DNA of 64,000 nt from Chitinophaga sp. LS1 (GCF_034274695.1 NZ_CP128362.1:7504501-7568500), one strand, 5' to 3'. Counted from the stretch's first letter, positions 8,167 to 17,083 are shown. Made by a program: numbers and translations. The notes: generated from the letters alone by a model not told the origin.

Positions 8167-8784
8167 TCAGACGTCTTTAAAGGCCGGCTCGAATTTTTTT
8201 AGCTTATTCCATTTTTGCGTGATCCTGTCCAACAGGGGTTTCAGGTTATCCAGGCATTCCATCATGGCGCTTTCGGGCATATCGCCGTATAACTCGTAAT
8301 AAACGGTGTCCAGCGCCTCATGCCCATCCTTAACGACCTTTCTGCCTTTTGCTGTGATCGTAACCATTTTTGATCTTTTATCATGATCGTCCGTCTTTTC
8401 ATCAAGTAACCCCTTTTTGATCAAACGATCAATTACTAAGATACCCGACGATATTTCGATAAAATGCATATAGATGAGATCTTTTTTTCGGATGGGCTCT
8501 GACCGCTGTAAGGTGAGCAGGAAAATGAACTCGTCGAAACTTGTCAGGCCCAACGGTTTCATCTCGGTCATGGTAAAGAACATCCATAGCCTGGACAGGC
8601 GATTGATCACCTTAGTAAGTGCATACCGGCAGGAAAGGTCTGGCGCATGGTCGGGCATATCTCGCTCATTTTCCTGTACCAGCTGTCTTTTTAAATAATC
8701 CCTGCAAAAATCCTCTATTGATCCTGCCGGATTCTGCTCCTCGAACCCTGCCCATTCCTGTACTATTGCCAACGTCTTGTTCAT
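8167..8784 (-). CDS. MarR-family transcriptional regulator
   Basis: Winged-helix regulator of about 205 residues. The core includes LTSFDEFIFLLTL, a helix-turn-helix region ending in SGILVIDRLIKKGLLDEK, and the wing DDHDKRSKMVTITAKGRKVV, all typical of MarR proteins. An upstream ATG at 8823 would add 13 residues, but they are just the translated AT-rich leader, so the start MNKTLAIVQEW is preferred. It is divergent from the DUF6640/NmrA genes and probably controls them; a redox-active or phenolic ligand would suit the family but is not shown. Confidence 0.88.
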   Translation of the reverse strand: MNKTLAIVQEWAGFEEQNPAGSIEDFCRDYLKRQLVQENERDMPDHAPDLSCRYALTKVINRLSRLWMFFTMTEMKPLGLTSFDEFIFLLTLQRSEPIRKKDLIYMHFIEISSGILVIDRLIKKGLLDEKTDDHDKRSKMVTITAKGRKVVKDGHEALDTVYYELYGDMPESAMMECLDNLKPLLDRITQKWNKLKKFEPAFKDV

Positions 8785-8851
8785 ATTATCAATTAATGGT
8801 TTAAAATTAAATAAATAAAACATAAATGCTTCACTTAAGACATAAATATTT

Positions 8852-8859
8852 TATATTTG
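8852..8859 (+). promoter_or_regulatory. Candidate -7 promoter box upstream of the 8996 gene
   Basis: TATATTTG matches TAnnTTTG and points to the rightward operon. It sits in the divergent MarR intergenic region. A 20-codon frame (8888-8950, MVANKPYSDEALIRSS...) follows; it could be a leader peptide or a chance frame. Confidence 0.35.
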
Positions 8860-8995
8860 CTTTTATAGTACATTAATGATTTAAAAAATGGTAGCTAATA
8901 AACCGTATTCGGATGAAGCTTTAATAAGGTCATCGGACCGGAAGATATAAGTAATGATTAATTGATCGAAGTGTTCAACTCAAATAAAAACCTTT

Positions 8996-9454
8996 ATGAC
9001 TTCAGAAAACAATAATATACCCCTGACCGGGAAACTCATCCTTTCATTTATGGGATTATTCACATCGGTTTCGCCGTACCTGGCAGATTGGAATATTACC
9101 CATATCTATAACCCGACCTGGCCCCCTCATGCTAAATTCCACAATGCACAAACTATGGTACTCGGGGCCCTGCTCGGCTTACTTACGCTGTATGTCCTTT
9201 GGATCAGAAAAGAGGTGAATGCTTTACAGCGGCTGCATGAGGCTGTGATAATCGTATCACTCTATTGGGTCGCACAGTTACCAGCTATTCTTTTCCCGGG
9301 AACCAAACTGGTAGATCCAGGAATCAACCATGTTCAAATGCCGGTCATACTTGGTGTTCAGTTCAACCAATTAATAATGGACATCGTTATTGTTCTTCCA
9401 TTGATCTTTTTAGGCTGGTATATCAGCTACAGAAAATTAAAACAAACAACATAA
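8996..9454 (+). CDS. Four-helix inner-membrane protein, DUF6640-like
   Basis: A 152-residue hydrophobic protein with about four membrane helices: LILSFMGLFTSVSPYLADW, TMVLGALLGLLTLYVLW, EAVIIVSLYWVAQLPAILF and LIMDIVIVLPLIFLGWY. The motif HIYNPTWPPHAKFHNAQ between helices 1 and 2 is seen in small membrane proteins found next to MarR regulators and short-chain reductases. Its biochemical role is unknown. The stop lies 2 bp before the next start, so it is co-transcribed and probably translationally coupled with the NmrA-like gene. Confidence 0.75.
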   Translation: MTSENNNIPLTGKLILSFMGLFTSVSPYLADWNITHIYNPTWPPHAKFHNAQTMVLGALLGLLTLYVLWIRKEVNALQRLHEAVIIVSLYWVAQLPAILFPGTKLVDPGINHVQMPVILGVQFNQLIMDIVIVLPLIFLGWYISYRKLKQTT

Positions 9455-9456
9455 CT

Positions 9457-10347
9457 ATGAAGAATTTCATTTTAGTCGCAGGCGCTACGGGTGACCTGGG
9501 CGCAAGAATTATTAAATCACTGATCGGAAAAGGGGCAGAAGTGCATGCCCTGGTTCGTTCAGGCAGTGATGAAAAAAAAATCGATAAGATCGCCGCATTG
9601 GGTGCTCAAATTATTGAGGCTGACCTTACCAACGCGACAGCACTTACTAATGCCTGTATGGGCGCAACCTGCGTTGTTTCTGCACTGGCGGGCTTAAGGG
9701 ATGTGATCGTTGATACCCAGGTTTTATTACTTAAAGCTGCGGTGAAAGCCGGCGTGCCGCGATTCATCCCTTCGGACTTTTCTTCTGACTTTACTAAATT
9801 GCAAGAAGGCGAAAACCGCAATTTCGACCTGAGACGCGAGTTTCACACTCACCTGGACAAGGCGGACATCAAAGGAACATCCATACTGATCGGCGCTTTC
9901 GCTGATATCCTCAGTTACAATACGCCCTTTTATAATCTAAAAGAACAATCGGTAGCTTATTGGGGTGAGGACCCGAACTGGAAGGTGGATTTTACGACCA
10001 AAGACAATGCCGCAGAATTTACCGCATCTGCCGCCCTCGACCCAGATACCCCACGGATACTACGGATACACAGTTTCAGTGTAAGCCCCGTGGAACTCAC
10101 CGCTTTTGCCAAAGCATTCAATAAAGGAGAATTCCGGTTAAAGCCGATGGGCAGCCTTGCCGACTTCGCCGCTTATAACAAACGGGAAAGGGCCGCACAT
10201 CCTGAAGGAGAGCACGAACTGTATGCCAAATGGCAACAAAGCCAGTACATGCACAGCATGTTCAGCGTGCAGAACACACCACTTGATAACGACCGCTACC
10301 CAAATATCACCTGGACAACAGCCACTGAGGTCGTTTCTCAGATCTAA
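9457..10347 (+). CDS. NmrA-family NAD(P)-binding oxidoreductase
   Basis: A 296-residue cytoplasmic Rossmann-fold protein. The nucleotide-binding motif GATGDLG is at residues 9-15, with TCVVSALAGLRDVIVDTQ and PRFIPSDFSSDF downstream, as in aromatic alcohol reductase and isoflavone-reductase relatives. The start MKNFILVAGATG at 9457 is chosen because the Rossmann strand begins there; a longer in-frame extension back to 9265 only overlaps the preceding gene. It is the middle gene of a rightward unit under the divergent MarR regulator. Substrate unknown. Confidence 0.88.
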   Translation: MKNFILVAGATGDLGARIIKSLIGKGAEVHALVRSGSDEKKIDKIAALGAQIIEADLTNATALTNACMGATCVVSALAGLRDVIVDTQVLLLKAAVKAGVPRFIPSDFSSDFTKLQEGENRNFDLRREFHTHLDKADIKGTSILIGAFADILSYNTPFYNLKEQSVAYWGEDPNWKVDFTTKDNAAEFTASAALDPDTPRILRIHSFSVSPVELTAFAKAFNKGEFRLKPMGSLADFAAYNKRERAAHPEGEHELYAKWQQSQYMHSMFSVQNTPLDNDRYPNITWTTATEVVSQI

Positions 10348-10385
10348 GTCCGGGAAAATTAATTTTAACATCATACACCATTACC

Positions 10386-11026
10386 ATGAAAGCAAAAATC
10401 TGGAAATCAATCTTTACTGCAATGCTTATCGTGCTCAATTTTGCGCTTGCAGAAGGGCAAAACAAGACAGTACCTACGCCTATACTGGCAGCCTATACAG
10501 ACGAAGCATTGATCAAAAAACTTCCAGGTTTCATTAACCGGACTGAAACTGTTAACGGGATCAGCCTGCATTATGTAGAGGGGGGCAAAGGAAAACCTCT
10601 GTTCTTAATGCCAGGCTGGCCCGAAACCTGGCCTATCATTTAGTAGCACCCGCACTTGCGGCGCATTACCATGTTTACATTGTTGACATCCGGGGCATGG
10701 GTTCTTCTGCCAAGCCGCAAACCGGCTATGATAAAAAAAACATGGCGGGTGATCTTTATGCATTGATCAAAAAGCTCGGTGTCGCCAAAGCCTACATTTG
10801 TGGTCATGACATCGGTGCCATGGTCGCTTACAGCTTTGCGGCCAATTATCCGAGCGCGACCGAAAAATTGATCATCATGGAAGGTTCACATCCTAATCCG
10901 ATGATCGAGAAAATGCCGATGCTACCCGCAAAAGGCACCTTTACCTCCAAGATGAGCGGACAAGCCCCCTATGCCTGGTGGTTCGCTTTCAACCAAACAA
11001 AAGGGCTACCGGAAAAAATGACATGA
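10386..11026 (+). pseudogene. Broken alpha/beta hydrolase (epoxide hydrolase-like)
   Basis: The N-terminal frame (10386-10643) has a signal peptide and the family start up to LFLMPGWPETW, then stops. The next frame continues YHLVAPALAAHYHVYIVDIR, GMGSSAKP and the nucleophile elbow GHDIGAM, but ends at GLPEKMT. Normal members have about 300 residues and a catalytic Asp and His further on. So there is a frameshift near 10630 and a C-terminal truncation near 11026, followed by unrelated permease sequence. It was the third gene of the MarR-linked unit. Confidence 0.8.
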
Positions 11027-11164
11027 TGCTTAAATAAAGAAGTGGATATAGAAGTGGATATAATTAAGCAAGTTTCTGCTCAAATATATCCACTTTTACT
11101 TAGTTGCAGGGTGTGAGGGACAATGTTCGAACTTTTTTTCATTGCAGAAATAATGGGTAGGCCT

Positions 11165-11686
11165 TCAGGAATTGACCCGCTCCGGCAGCAGGTAGCACTG
11201 GCAGCGGTTCAAAACCTATACCACCAATATCATCCGGGATTGGACTTTGCCTACACATATGTGGACGACAGCTACAACAGGCTCTATGCCTCGGAGCAGC
11301 GGGTAGAGGTACTTACCCGTTATTTCGCGGGTATGGCGATCCTGATTTCTTGCCTGGGATTATTTGGGCTGGCTGCTTTCACCGCGCAAAAACGGCAGAA
11401 GGAGATCGGCATCCGCAAAGTGATCGGCGCATCATCCGCCCAGTTGGTCGCCATGCTATCCAAAGATTTTCTTAGGTTAGTATGCCTGGCGCTGGTGATT
11501 GCCATGCCTCTTGGTTGGTGGACATGTCATCATTGGCTGCAAAGTTTTGCCTATCGTATTGAGCTGAGTCCGATGATCTTCGTATTGACAGCGCTGCTGG
11601 TAGTGATAATCACCCTGCTGACCATCAGTTATCAGTCGCTTAAGGCTGCGATGGTTAACCCGATAAAAAGCCTGAGAACAGAGTAA
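11165..11686 (+). pseudogene. C-terminal fragment of a MacB/FtsX-type ABC permease
   Basis: About 170 residues correspond to the last fifth of a Bacteroidota FtsX-like permease of about 790 residues. They include SYNRLYASEQRVEVLTRYFA, the cytoplasmic EIGIRKVIGAS motif, membrane helices and the end NPIKSLRTE. The ATG at 11123 is not the native start; N-terminal membrane and periplasmic parts are missing. It is joined directly to the truncated hydrolase, which points to a deletion fusion of two unrelated genes. Confidence 0.8.
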
Positions 11687-11794
11687 TGCAGAAAGAAGAA
11701 AAATTTGTCGTCGTCGATCAGTAAGGCCAGCCATCGATTTCGAACATATATACAGTCGATAACAAATGCCTTAGGAAAGCATCAAAATATATTA

Positions 11795-11831
11795 AAAAGC
11801 AAGACCTGCTCTATGAGCGGGTCTTGCTTTT
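11795..11831. terminator. Hairpin terminator
   Basis: The 12-bp stem AAAAGCAAGACC / GGTCTTGCTTTT has A- and T-runs on either side, so it could act in both directions. It follows the permease fragment and precedes the motif at 11834. Confidence 0.7.
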
Positions 11832-11833
11832 CT

Positions 11834-11860
11834 GTGGGCTACGGGGACAACAATCGAACC
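11834..11860. repeat. Unidentified motif shared with 17055-17083
   Basis: GTGGGCTACGGGGACAACAA then TCGAACC resembles GTGGGCTGCCGGGGTACAAC then TTTCGAACC at the second site. Both lie just right of a hairpin terminator inside the relic region. It may be the remnant of a different tRNA 3' end or an attachment site; the T-arm pairing is not good enough to decide. Confidence 0.45.
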
Positions 11861-12390
11861 TATTTCAAGATGATTTGTTTATCATCATGGAGTATATTGA
11901 AATGAAACAAATGAAATTCTTAAAATAGTGAAGTTCTTATCTACATTTGAGGCAATTCCAAGTAACCGTTAATTTCGAACTCTATTTTGTATAATAAATT
12001 GCATACAGGAATAGCAATGCCCCATTGCCAATGGTCCTGCAATGCATGTCCAGAGAGTAAAAAAGTACCCACATCAGTCCAATATGAAAACGTTCATACA
12101 TGTAGGTTTCTTTAACCCTTCTACGGATCGTCGATTTGTCATACAGGATTCGATAGTTGGGATAACGGCATCGGATTTTACGATTGATAAGACCTTCCTA
12201 TGCATCCCAATAAAAGTGAACAATACTACCCGCAGCAATATCTAATAAAAAACAAAACAAACGAAAATGAACCTACGTTTCAGCAACTGGTAACATGCAC
12301 AATTTAACAAGCATATTCTTAGTTTCATGCCAAGGGAATTCGAACGTATTGTAGTTTGATAATCAATAAAGTATAGAATTAGTAAAAACT
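11861..12390. other. Gene-free stretch in the accessory region
   Basis: Short frames here have no recognisable motifs or family features. The only structured element is TTTGATAATCAA at about 12356-12367, which also occurs before the relic at 16900 (about 16794-16806). Confidence 0.4.
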
Positions 12391-12426
12391 AAAAGCGCTT
12401 CAAGTCATTGACCTTGAAGCGCTTTT
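12391..12426 (-). terminator. Hairpin terminator next to tRNA-Ser relic
   Basis: The 14-bp stem AAAAGCGCTTCAAG / CTTGAAGCGCTTTT sits immediately left of the tRNA-Ser relic at 12435, where a tRNA read leftward would terminate. Its sequence differs from the terminators of the other relics. Confidence 0.75.
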
Positions 12427-12434
12427 ATATTCTG

Positions 12435-12517
12435 CGGAGAAAGAGGGATTCGCCCCCCGGACCTGTTACAGTCAAAATCATTCGCGACATGGCCGCCAAT
12501 TTCGATCTCAAACCTCC
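12435..12517 (-). pseudogene. Degenerate tRNA-Ser relic D
   Basis: The 3' half is nearly identical to the intact tRNA-Ser (GCGGAGAAAGAGGGATTCG, then CCGGACCTGTTACAGTCA), with a CCCC/AACC change in the T loop. The 5' half carries the same degenerate segment as relics A, C and 16900. A distinct terminator lies 8 bp to the left. It cannot work as a tRNA because the anticodon arm is lost. Confidence 0.75.
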
Positions 12518-12731
12518 TAAATACAAAAAATGCCTTGAGATCGTTCATCCGGATCAGATCTGGCTGCACCTTCGCCTTCCTCCATCAGGTAAATAAAATA
12601 CCTTTGATAATACTGATACCTTTCGGAACGCGACTATCCACATATACTTTTGTACGAGTGGTTCCTGGTGCGAGATAAGGCATTCATTGATGATTCTAAA
12701 AGGGCCGGTCATCAGACCAGCCCTTTCTTAA

Positions 12732-13145
12732 TTATACTGTCCCATTCGGGCATTTATCATCTATCCATTGAATAAGTGCAGTGATTACATCATTCTGTTG
12801 GGGAGGAGTTTTATTAGAATTATAAGGCGGGCTGGGTGGTGGCATTTGTTGCCCGATATTTCCGCCTGGCGCAAATGGTCCTTTGCCTTGCAGGGCCAAT
12901 ACAATATTTGATGAAGCGCCATTGCCTACTTCCAGTATTAACAAGCCATCCGGTGGGTAAGAGTTCGGATCAAAGCCTGGCACATAGCCGGTCGTAAATT
13001 CTTTGTAGGTCATGGGATTATTATTGGCATCGAAATGCCAGAATATACCGTGGGGGGCAGGGCCAGGAGTGACACCGCTGGATTGTACAAAACTGTCTAA
13101 CAAATTTTGTACATCCTTGAAGCTTGTAAGTTTAGTTACAGACAT
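12732..13145 (-). CDS. Small hypothetical protein partnered with the cytochrome gene
   Basis: A 137-residue protein, starting MSVTKLTSFKDVQNLL, 28 bp after the stop of the cytochrome-like gene and surely in its operon. It has no signal peptide and no CxxCH motif. The C-terminal part GQQMPPPSPPY ... NDVITALIQWIDDKCPNG resembles the MPP...I..WI..G.P ending of small c-type cytochrome domains, where the Met is the distal haem ligand. An in-frame extension to 13472 overlaps the cytochrome gene and is not credible as coding. Function unknown; supply of a missing ligand to the haem partner is speculation. Confidence 0.7.
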   Translation of the reverse strand: MSVTKLTSFKDVQNLLDSFVQSSGVTPGPAPHGIFWHFDANNNPMTYKEFTTGYVPGFDPNSYPPDGLLILEVGNGASSNIVLALQGKGPFAPGGNIGQQMPPPSPPYNSNKTPPQQNDVITALIQWIDDKCPNGTV

Positions 13146-13173
13146 TTGAATGAAGGGTTTTGAGGGTGAAAAA

Positions 13174-14745
13174 TTATTTGTGTCTTTTACCAGGTATGGC
13201 ATGTGGATCGGAAAATGCCTGCAGCGCCGGGGACAGATGTGGTAAAGGGAATCCGGTAGGATTTTGTTTGAATACAGGTGCATTGACCGGATAAGGATGT
13301 GGAATGTCTGGCTCGAAGAAGTTGCCGGTAGCCGCAATAACACTGAAGTCACCTCCCTGAAATTGGCCTTGCGATCCGTGACAACCCAGGCAACCACCTG
13401 CGGTAAAAGGCGTGTATTTTTTAGTGGTTTTGTCCAGGACGAAGACGTGTGCAGCATCGGGATTAGGTACATTGGAGTATACGCCAGCTAGTCCGCCCTG
13501 GAAAAACTGGAGCGAATTGTTTGTTTCAGTTGCAAAATTTGACAGGAAGAATTGTTGGGGTGGAACGACTTTCGTAGGATCGTTCGTAACGACCGCCTGT
13601 ACACCTATTAGCTGATAATTGGCCCATACATTTGAGCTTCCGAATTGCTTACGTATCTGTGCCTGTGCTGCACTGTTGTACGTGTTCAGGTAGGCAGGGA
13701 TCGGGAATTGTCTTTGTGCTTCGATGACACCAGAGTCGGGCAGGGGGCGGGGTAACCCCTTTGATGAATCCGTGCGGGGATTGGTATTAATAAATCTGAA
13801 ACCTGTTTTTTCAAGGGTGACGTGTTCAAAAGTGGCAAAAGTAAAGGTAGGTACATTGGGCGTTTTTTGAATAATATGCAATGACATGAGCAGGAAGGTA
13901 TCATTGTTGGCCACCAGGCTTCCATTCTTGTCCTTTGTGTAATAAATGCCCTCCGTCCAGTGAAAATCTTTCAGGTTGTCTGCAGTATGGTCGAAATGCC
14001 GCCAGGTCGCTTTTATTTCAGTGGAGGCATTAGGTAGGCTAAAAATGGTGCTATCGGGAGGGGTAGAGAGATTTTTAATGAGTGAAATAGCACTGTCAAG
14101 CGCGGGTTGACGTGTATTGGAATTGTTGTAACCTGTTTTTTTGAGATAGTCATAAATTACGTTATTCCCCTTTGCTTCGTATAATATGCCTGCATTGGCA
14201 GCATTGTCTTTTGCTATCAATGGGGTATAGTACATATAGGCGAGGGAGATTTCGCTGGTCTCATCGAGGTTGTTGAACAGGTGTTGATTTACAGTTTTGC
14301 TGGCAGGGGTGACGACTGCGTGATAGATATAAACTGGTAATGTGTCAGGATTGGGCAGCGTGTGAGTACCGTAGTAGCCGGGATACAATTCTGTTCTGTG
14401 GTAAAATGTTTCCCATACGACAGTGCCTCCGGAGCCGGTACCTCCATTGATGGTGGTGTTATCTGGCTGGCCACGGTAGAAGCCCGACATATTAGGAGTG
14501 GGATTGGGTTTCGCAGGCCATGTGAGGGCTACGAATTCTTTCCAGGCGAATGCGGCGGCTTCGATTGAATCGGATGGGTCCTGGATGTCTTTGGGCATGA
14601 TGGAGGTAAACGAATCGATCGAAGCATTTAAGGCCGATAATTGGTTATCCTGTGTGGTGTTGTGAGGGGCTGTATTGCAGTAGGTGAAATAGGTAGCAAT
14701 AGCAGCGGACAATAGAAGGGCCACTCCCTTTGGGGTTTTAATCAT
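13174..14745 (-). CDS. Lipoprotein with a single c-type haem motif
   Basis: A 523-residue exported protein. The N-terminal hydrophobic segment ends at Cys23 (TYFTYC), a possible lipoprotein site. A long domain without recognised family follows (FVALTWPAKPNP, WETFYHRTELYPG, HTADNLKDFHWTEGIYY). Near the C-terminus GGCLGCHGSQGQ contains CxxCH (452-456), the covalent haem-binding motif. It is probably a periplasmic or surface monohaem cytochrome-like protein, possibly with enzymatic activity in the large N-terminal region. It is the first gene of a two-gene leftward operon in the relic region. Confidence 0.8.
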   Translation of the reverse strand: MIKTPKGVALLLSAAIATYFTYCNTAPHNTTQDNQLSALNASIDSFTSIMPKDIQDPSDSIEAAAFAWKEFVALTWPAKPNPTPNMSGFYRGQPDNTTINGGTGSGGTVVWETFYHRTELYPGYYGTHTLPNPDTLPVYIYHAVVTPASKTVNQHLFNNLDETSEISLAYMYYTPLIAKDNAANAGILYEAKGNNVIYDYLKKTGYNNSNTRQPALDSAISLIKNLSTPPDSTIFSLPNASTEIKATWRHFDHTADNLKDFHWTEGIYYTKDKNGSLVANNDTFLLMSLHIIQKTPNVPTFTFATFEHVTLEKTGFRFINTNPRTDSSKGLPRPLPDSGVIEAQRQFPIPAYLNTYNSAAQAQIRKQFGSSNVWANYQLIGVQAVVTNDPTKVVPPQQFFLSNFATETNNSLQFFQGGLAGVYSNVPNPDAAHVFVLDKTTKKYTPFTAGGCLGCHGSQGQFQGGDFSVIAATGNFFEPDIPHPYPVNAPVFKQNPTGFPLPHLSPALQAFSDPHAIPGKRHK

Positions 14746-15297
14746 AATAGGTATTTTAAGGTTTATATTTTGCTGTTTTTAAAGGGATGAGGGGGGGTGG
14801 TATTTTTGGTATTTATTGGACTTTATGAATTTAGAAAATATAATGAATAGAAAAAAGTATTTGAGGGGATTTTATTTATTGTTTGAGAGATGTGATTTTT
14901 GGGCGTGAGTGTTATAATGAGGTATGCATGTACAAGTCAAAATGGTAGCTTACTTGTTATTATAATCATTCTGCTGCGTCATTACTGCATTGAATAATTA
15001 TAATGATTTAAATAATATTTCCAGTTCCTCAGTTGTGAATGGAATGTAGTCATCCTCTTCTGAATTAAATATATGTGTGGGTGAAGAGGTTTTTGTTCGA
15101 ACATAAGGGCTGTTTCGAGCAAAGATTTATTAAAAATTATAAATCCACTGGATGATCTAAACCTGACTTGAGTCGTATTTGAGTTACCTTTTAATACCCC
15201 ATTTTTGCTAAGAAGCTAAAAAACGCTTGCAAAAAATTGTTTTTTTGGCTTAATATAGCATATAATAGAGGTATGATATGCCATCAAAATCATCAAC
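14746..15297. other. Gene-free stretch of about 550 bases
   Basis: AT-rich sequence between divergent genes. No supported coding region, RNA or clear operator is seen, and no consensus TAnnTTTG box is obvious before either gene. Confidence 0.4.
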
Positions 15298-15843
15298 ATG
15301 GTAGACAAGGAACGTAGAAAAAAACTCGCACTTCATTTGCGCCACTTATCCGTTGGGCTGATTTCAAACGACGACTTTGAGGAAGCCGTTATGGAAAATG
15401 TATCTGCTGGATGGCTCCCAGAGCAATATCACCGTTCAAAATTAGCAAGGAGTGACGGTGACGATCCTATTATTAAACCAATGCTTGAATTGTGTTGGGG
15501 GTTATATGACGACACAAGAAATCATAAACTAGTGAAATCTGATGCATTAACAAAGGATGCATTGAAAATCATTGCACGGTGTATTTTATTTCTATATTCC
15601 GACAAAAAATATGAGTGGCCTTATTTTAACACGAACAATACACTTTTTCGATTTTCATTAAAGGAAATAATCTTATCAGTCATAACACTCGGACACCATT
15701 ATAGGAATAAAAGAGAAGAGCATATTATTTCATTTTACGAGTGGCAAAAGTTAGGCGACTATGATGTATGGCCATTCTTTAGGAAAACTGACTACCATGA
15801 TCAATTGACGAAACGGCCATTTTTAATTGGACAACAAACGTAA
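15298..15843 (+). CDS. Hypothetical protein, 181 residues
   Basis: Soluble protein with no signal peptide and no family that I recognise. It is rich in charged residues; the N-terminal helix (KERRKKLALHLRHLSVGLI) is followed by DDFEEAV and a central CWGLYDDTRNHKL. Codons look normal and the frame is complete, so it is likely real. It lies 84 bp before the next rightward gene and both sit between tRNA-Ser relics, so it is probably island cargo. Confidence 0.7.
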   Translation: MVDKERRKKLALHLRHLSVGLISNDDFEEAVMENVSAGWLPEQYHRSKLARSDGDDPIIKPMLELCWGLYDDTRNHKLVKSDALTKDALKIIARCILFLYSDKKYEWPYFNTNNTLFRFSLKEIILSVITLGHHYRNKREEHIISFYEWQKLGDYDVWPFFRKTDYHDQLTKRPFLIGQQT

Positions 15844-15927
15844 ACAACTAAGCTTGGCTGGTTACACAGTACCAACGATGAAGCCTGGTTGTTTGCTGTA
15901 ATGTTTGACAGATCCTATCATTCAATA

Positions 15928-16653
15928 ATGACTTTACCCAAATTGACACTTTTCTTTACATGCTTGTTTGTTCTAACAAGTTGCAAGACACAAATCAAAT
16001 TGCCCCAAAATTTAGATGAAGCAGTTTTGTATTTTCAACAGCAATGGACACCGGCAGAACTTGACAATTTTAAAAACAAGCCTGAAAGGGATGCTTTAGT
16101 AGAGTTACACCAAAGCACTGGAATGTGGATACGAAACAATTGGGTCTACGGTGGCAGAGACACTGCACTGAGAAACTACTTTAAAGCATTAGGCATTCAT
16201 GCCCCTGACGATATCTCGTCAATCATTTTGACCTCTCTGCATCGGACGTTAAATAAAAAGGAAATTGAACTTGACAAACAAGTTGAAACTTACAAAGCAT
16301 ATTGGCAGCTTATAATAGACTGCAATGAGAAACAGAAAACTCAAGCGGTCTCTAACTACAACAAGTTTAAAGTAGGCGACAATATAACGATATACATGCC
16401 CGTTGACACATCAGAAAGAAATCGTAACGCAGTTCTTTATGACTGTCAAACAACTGAATGGGCATTTAACGCAGGGAAAGACTTGATCATCAAAGGAACA
16501 GTTACAAAAAAGTATTTCATCAATGACACAGCCAATGTGTTTTTTACTGTCCGGGTAACTTATTTGAACCGCAATGACACGCCCATTTTGATGGATCGGG
16601 TTAAGACGGGTAACGAGAGAAATTTCTCTTTGATAGGACTTAAAATTGAATAA
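15928..16653 (+). CDS. DUF6794-like lipoprotein
   Basis: A lipoprotein of about 241 residues. The start MTLPKLTLFFTCLFVLTSCK gives a clean lipobox (LTSC), whereas the upstream in-frame ATGs add a non-signal sequence. The mature part begins with NLDEAVLYFQQQWTPAELDNF and GMWIRNNW...LRNYFKALGIHAPDDISSIIL, which matches a small domain found in many Bacteroidota hypothetical proteins (DUF6794-like). A beta-rich C-terminal half follows. Function unknown; likely anchored in the envelope. Confidence 0.75.
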   Translation: MTLPKLTLFFTCLFVLTSCKTQIKLPQNLDEAVLYFQQQWTPAELDNFKNKPERDALVELHQSTGMWIRNNWVYGGRDTALRNYFKALGIHAPDDISSIILTSLHRTLNKKEIELDKQVETYKAYWQLIIDCNEKQKTQAVSNYNKFKVGDNITIYMPVDTSERNRNAVLYDCQTTEWAFNAGKDLIIKGTVTKKYFINDTANVFFTVRVTYLNRNDTPILMDRVKTGNERNFSLIGLKIE

Positions 16654-16847
16654 CACTTACTCTCAATAGTTGTTAGCTTCAATCAAAATGTACAAATGAA
16701 CCGCCTAAAACGTCAAAGATATAAGCATTAGAAGTGTTTAGTCACTACGTTTAATTTTCATCTATCTTTCATACACTTCGAATCTGCTAATTATTTGATA
16801 ATCAAATATTAATCAGAAGAGGGGTTAACATTTGTGGAATTAATTAA
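16654..16847. other. Intergenic stretch with a palindrome
   Basis: Contains the perfect inverted repeat TATTTGA-TAA-TCAAATA at 16792-16808. A shorter version of the same element occurs before the relic at 12435. No gene is supported. Confidence 0.4.
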
Positions 16848-16891
16848 AATAGAAACGTTTTCAAATTCAACGATTTAAAGGCGTTTCTATT
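16848..16891 (-). terminator. Hairpin terminator next to tRNA-Ser relic
   Basis: Stem AATAGAAACG / CGTTTCTATT, 8 bp left of the relic at 16900. It has the same position relative to the tRNA relic as at 12391 and 18548, but an unrelated sequence. Confidence 0.65.
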
Positions 16892-16899
16892 TATCTGAG

Positions 16900-16983
16900 C
16901 GGAGAAAGAGGTATTCGACCCCCCGGACCTGTTACAGTCAAAATCATTCGCGGCATGACCGCCAATTTCGATCTCAAACCTAC
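16900..16983 (-). pseudogene. Degenerate tRNA-Ser relic E
   Basis: The 3' half CGGAGAAAGAGGTATTCGAC then CCGGACCTGTTACAGTCA matches the intact tRNA-Ser. The 5' half has AAAATCATTCGCGGCATGAC and CAATTTCGATCTCAAACC as in relics A and D. It is followed on the right by a strong hairpin at 16989-17027. Confidence 0.75.
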
Positions 16984-16988
16984 CAAAT

Positions 16989-17027
16989 ATTGAAGGCCTT
17001 CAGATGGAAAATCTGAAGGCCTTCAAT
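16989..17027. terminator. Strong perfect hairpin
   Basis: A 17-bp perfect stem, ATTGAAGGCCTTCAGAT / ATCTGAAGGCCTTCAAT, with a 5-base loop. Related CTTCAGAT hairpins follow relics A and C and the intact tRNA-Ser, so it was probably a tRNA-Ser terminator. Confidence 0.75.
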
Positions 17028-17054
17028 ATTTGCTAAACCCGATTAGTTTATTTA

Positions 17055-17083
17055 GTGGGCTGCCGGGGTACAACTTTCGAACC
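17055..17083. repeat. Second copy of the unidentified 11834 motif
   Basis: GTGGGCTGCCGGGGTACAAC then TTTCGAACC lies 27 bp right of a terminator, where the other units have the tRNA-Ser 3' end. The sequence from here to the rhuM start at 17415 holds nothing else that I can support. Confidence 0.45.

Noticed and set aside
12042..12245. 67-residue frame in the island gap
   Set aside because: No recognisable motif, unusual composition and no neighbour context.
12408..12596. 62-residue frame through the tRNA-Ser relic at 12435
   Set aside because: The frame is just the translation of a degenerate tRNA and its terminator; similar frames arise at the other relics.
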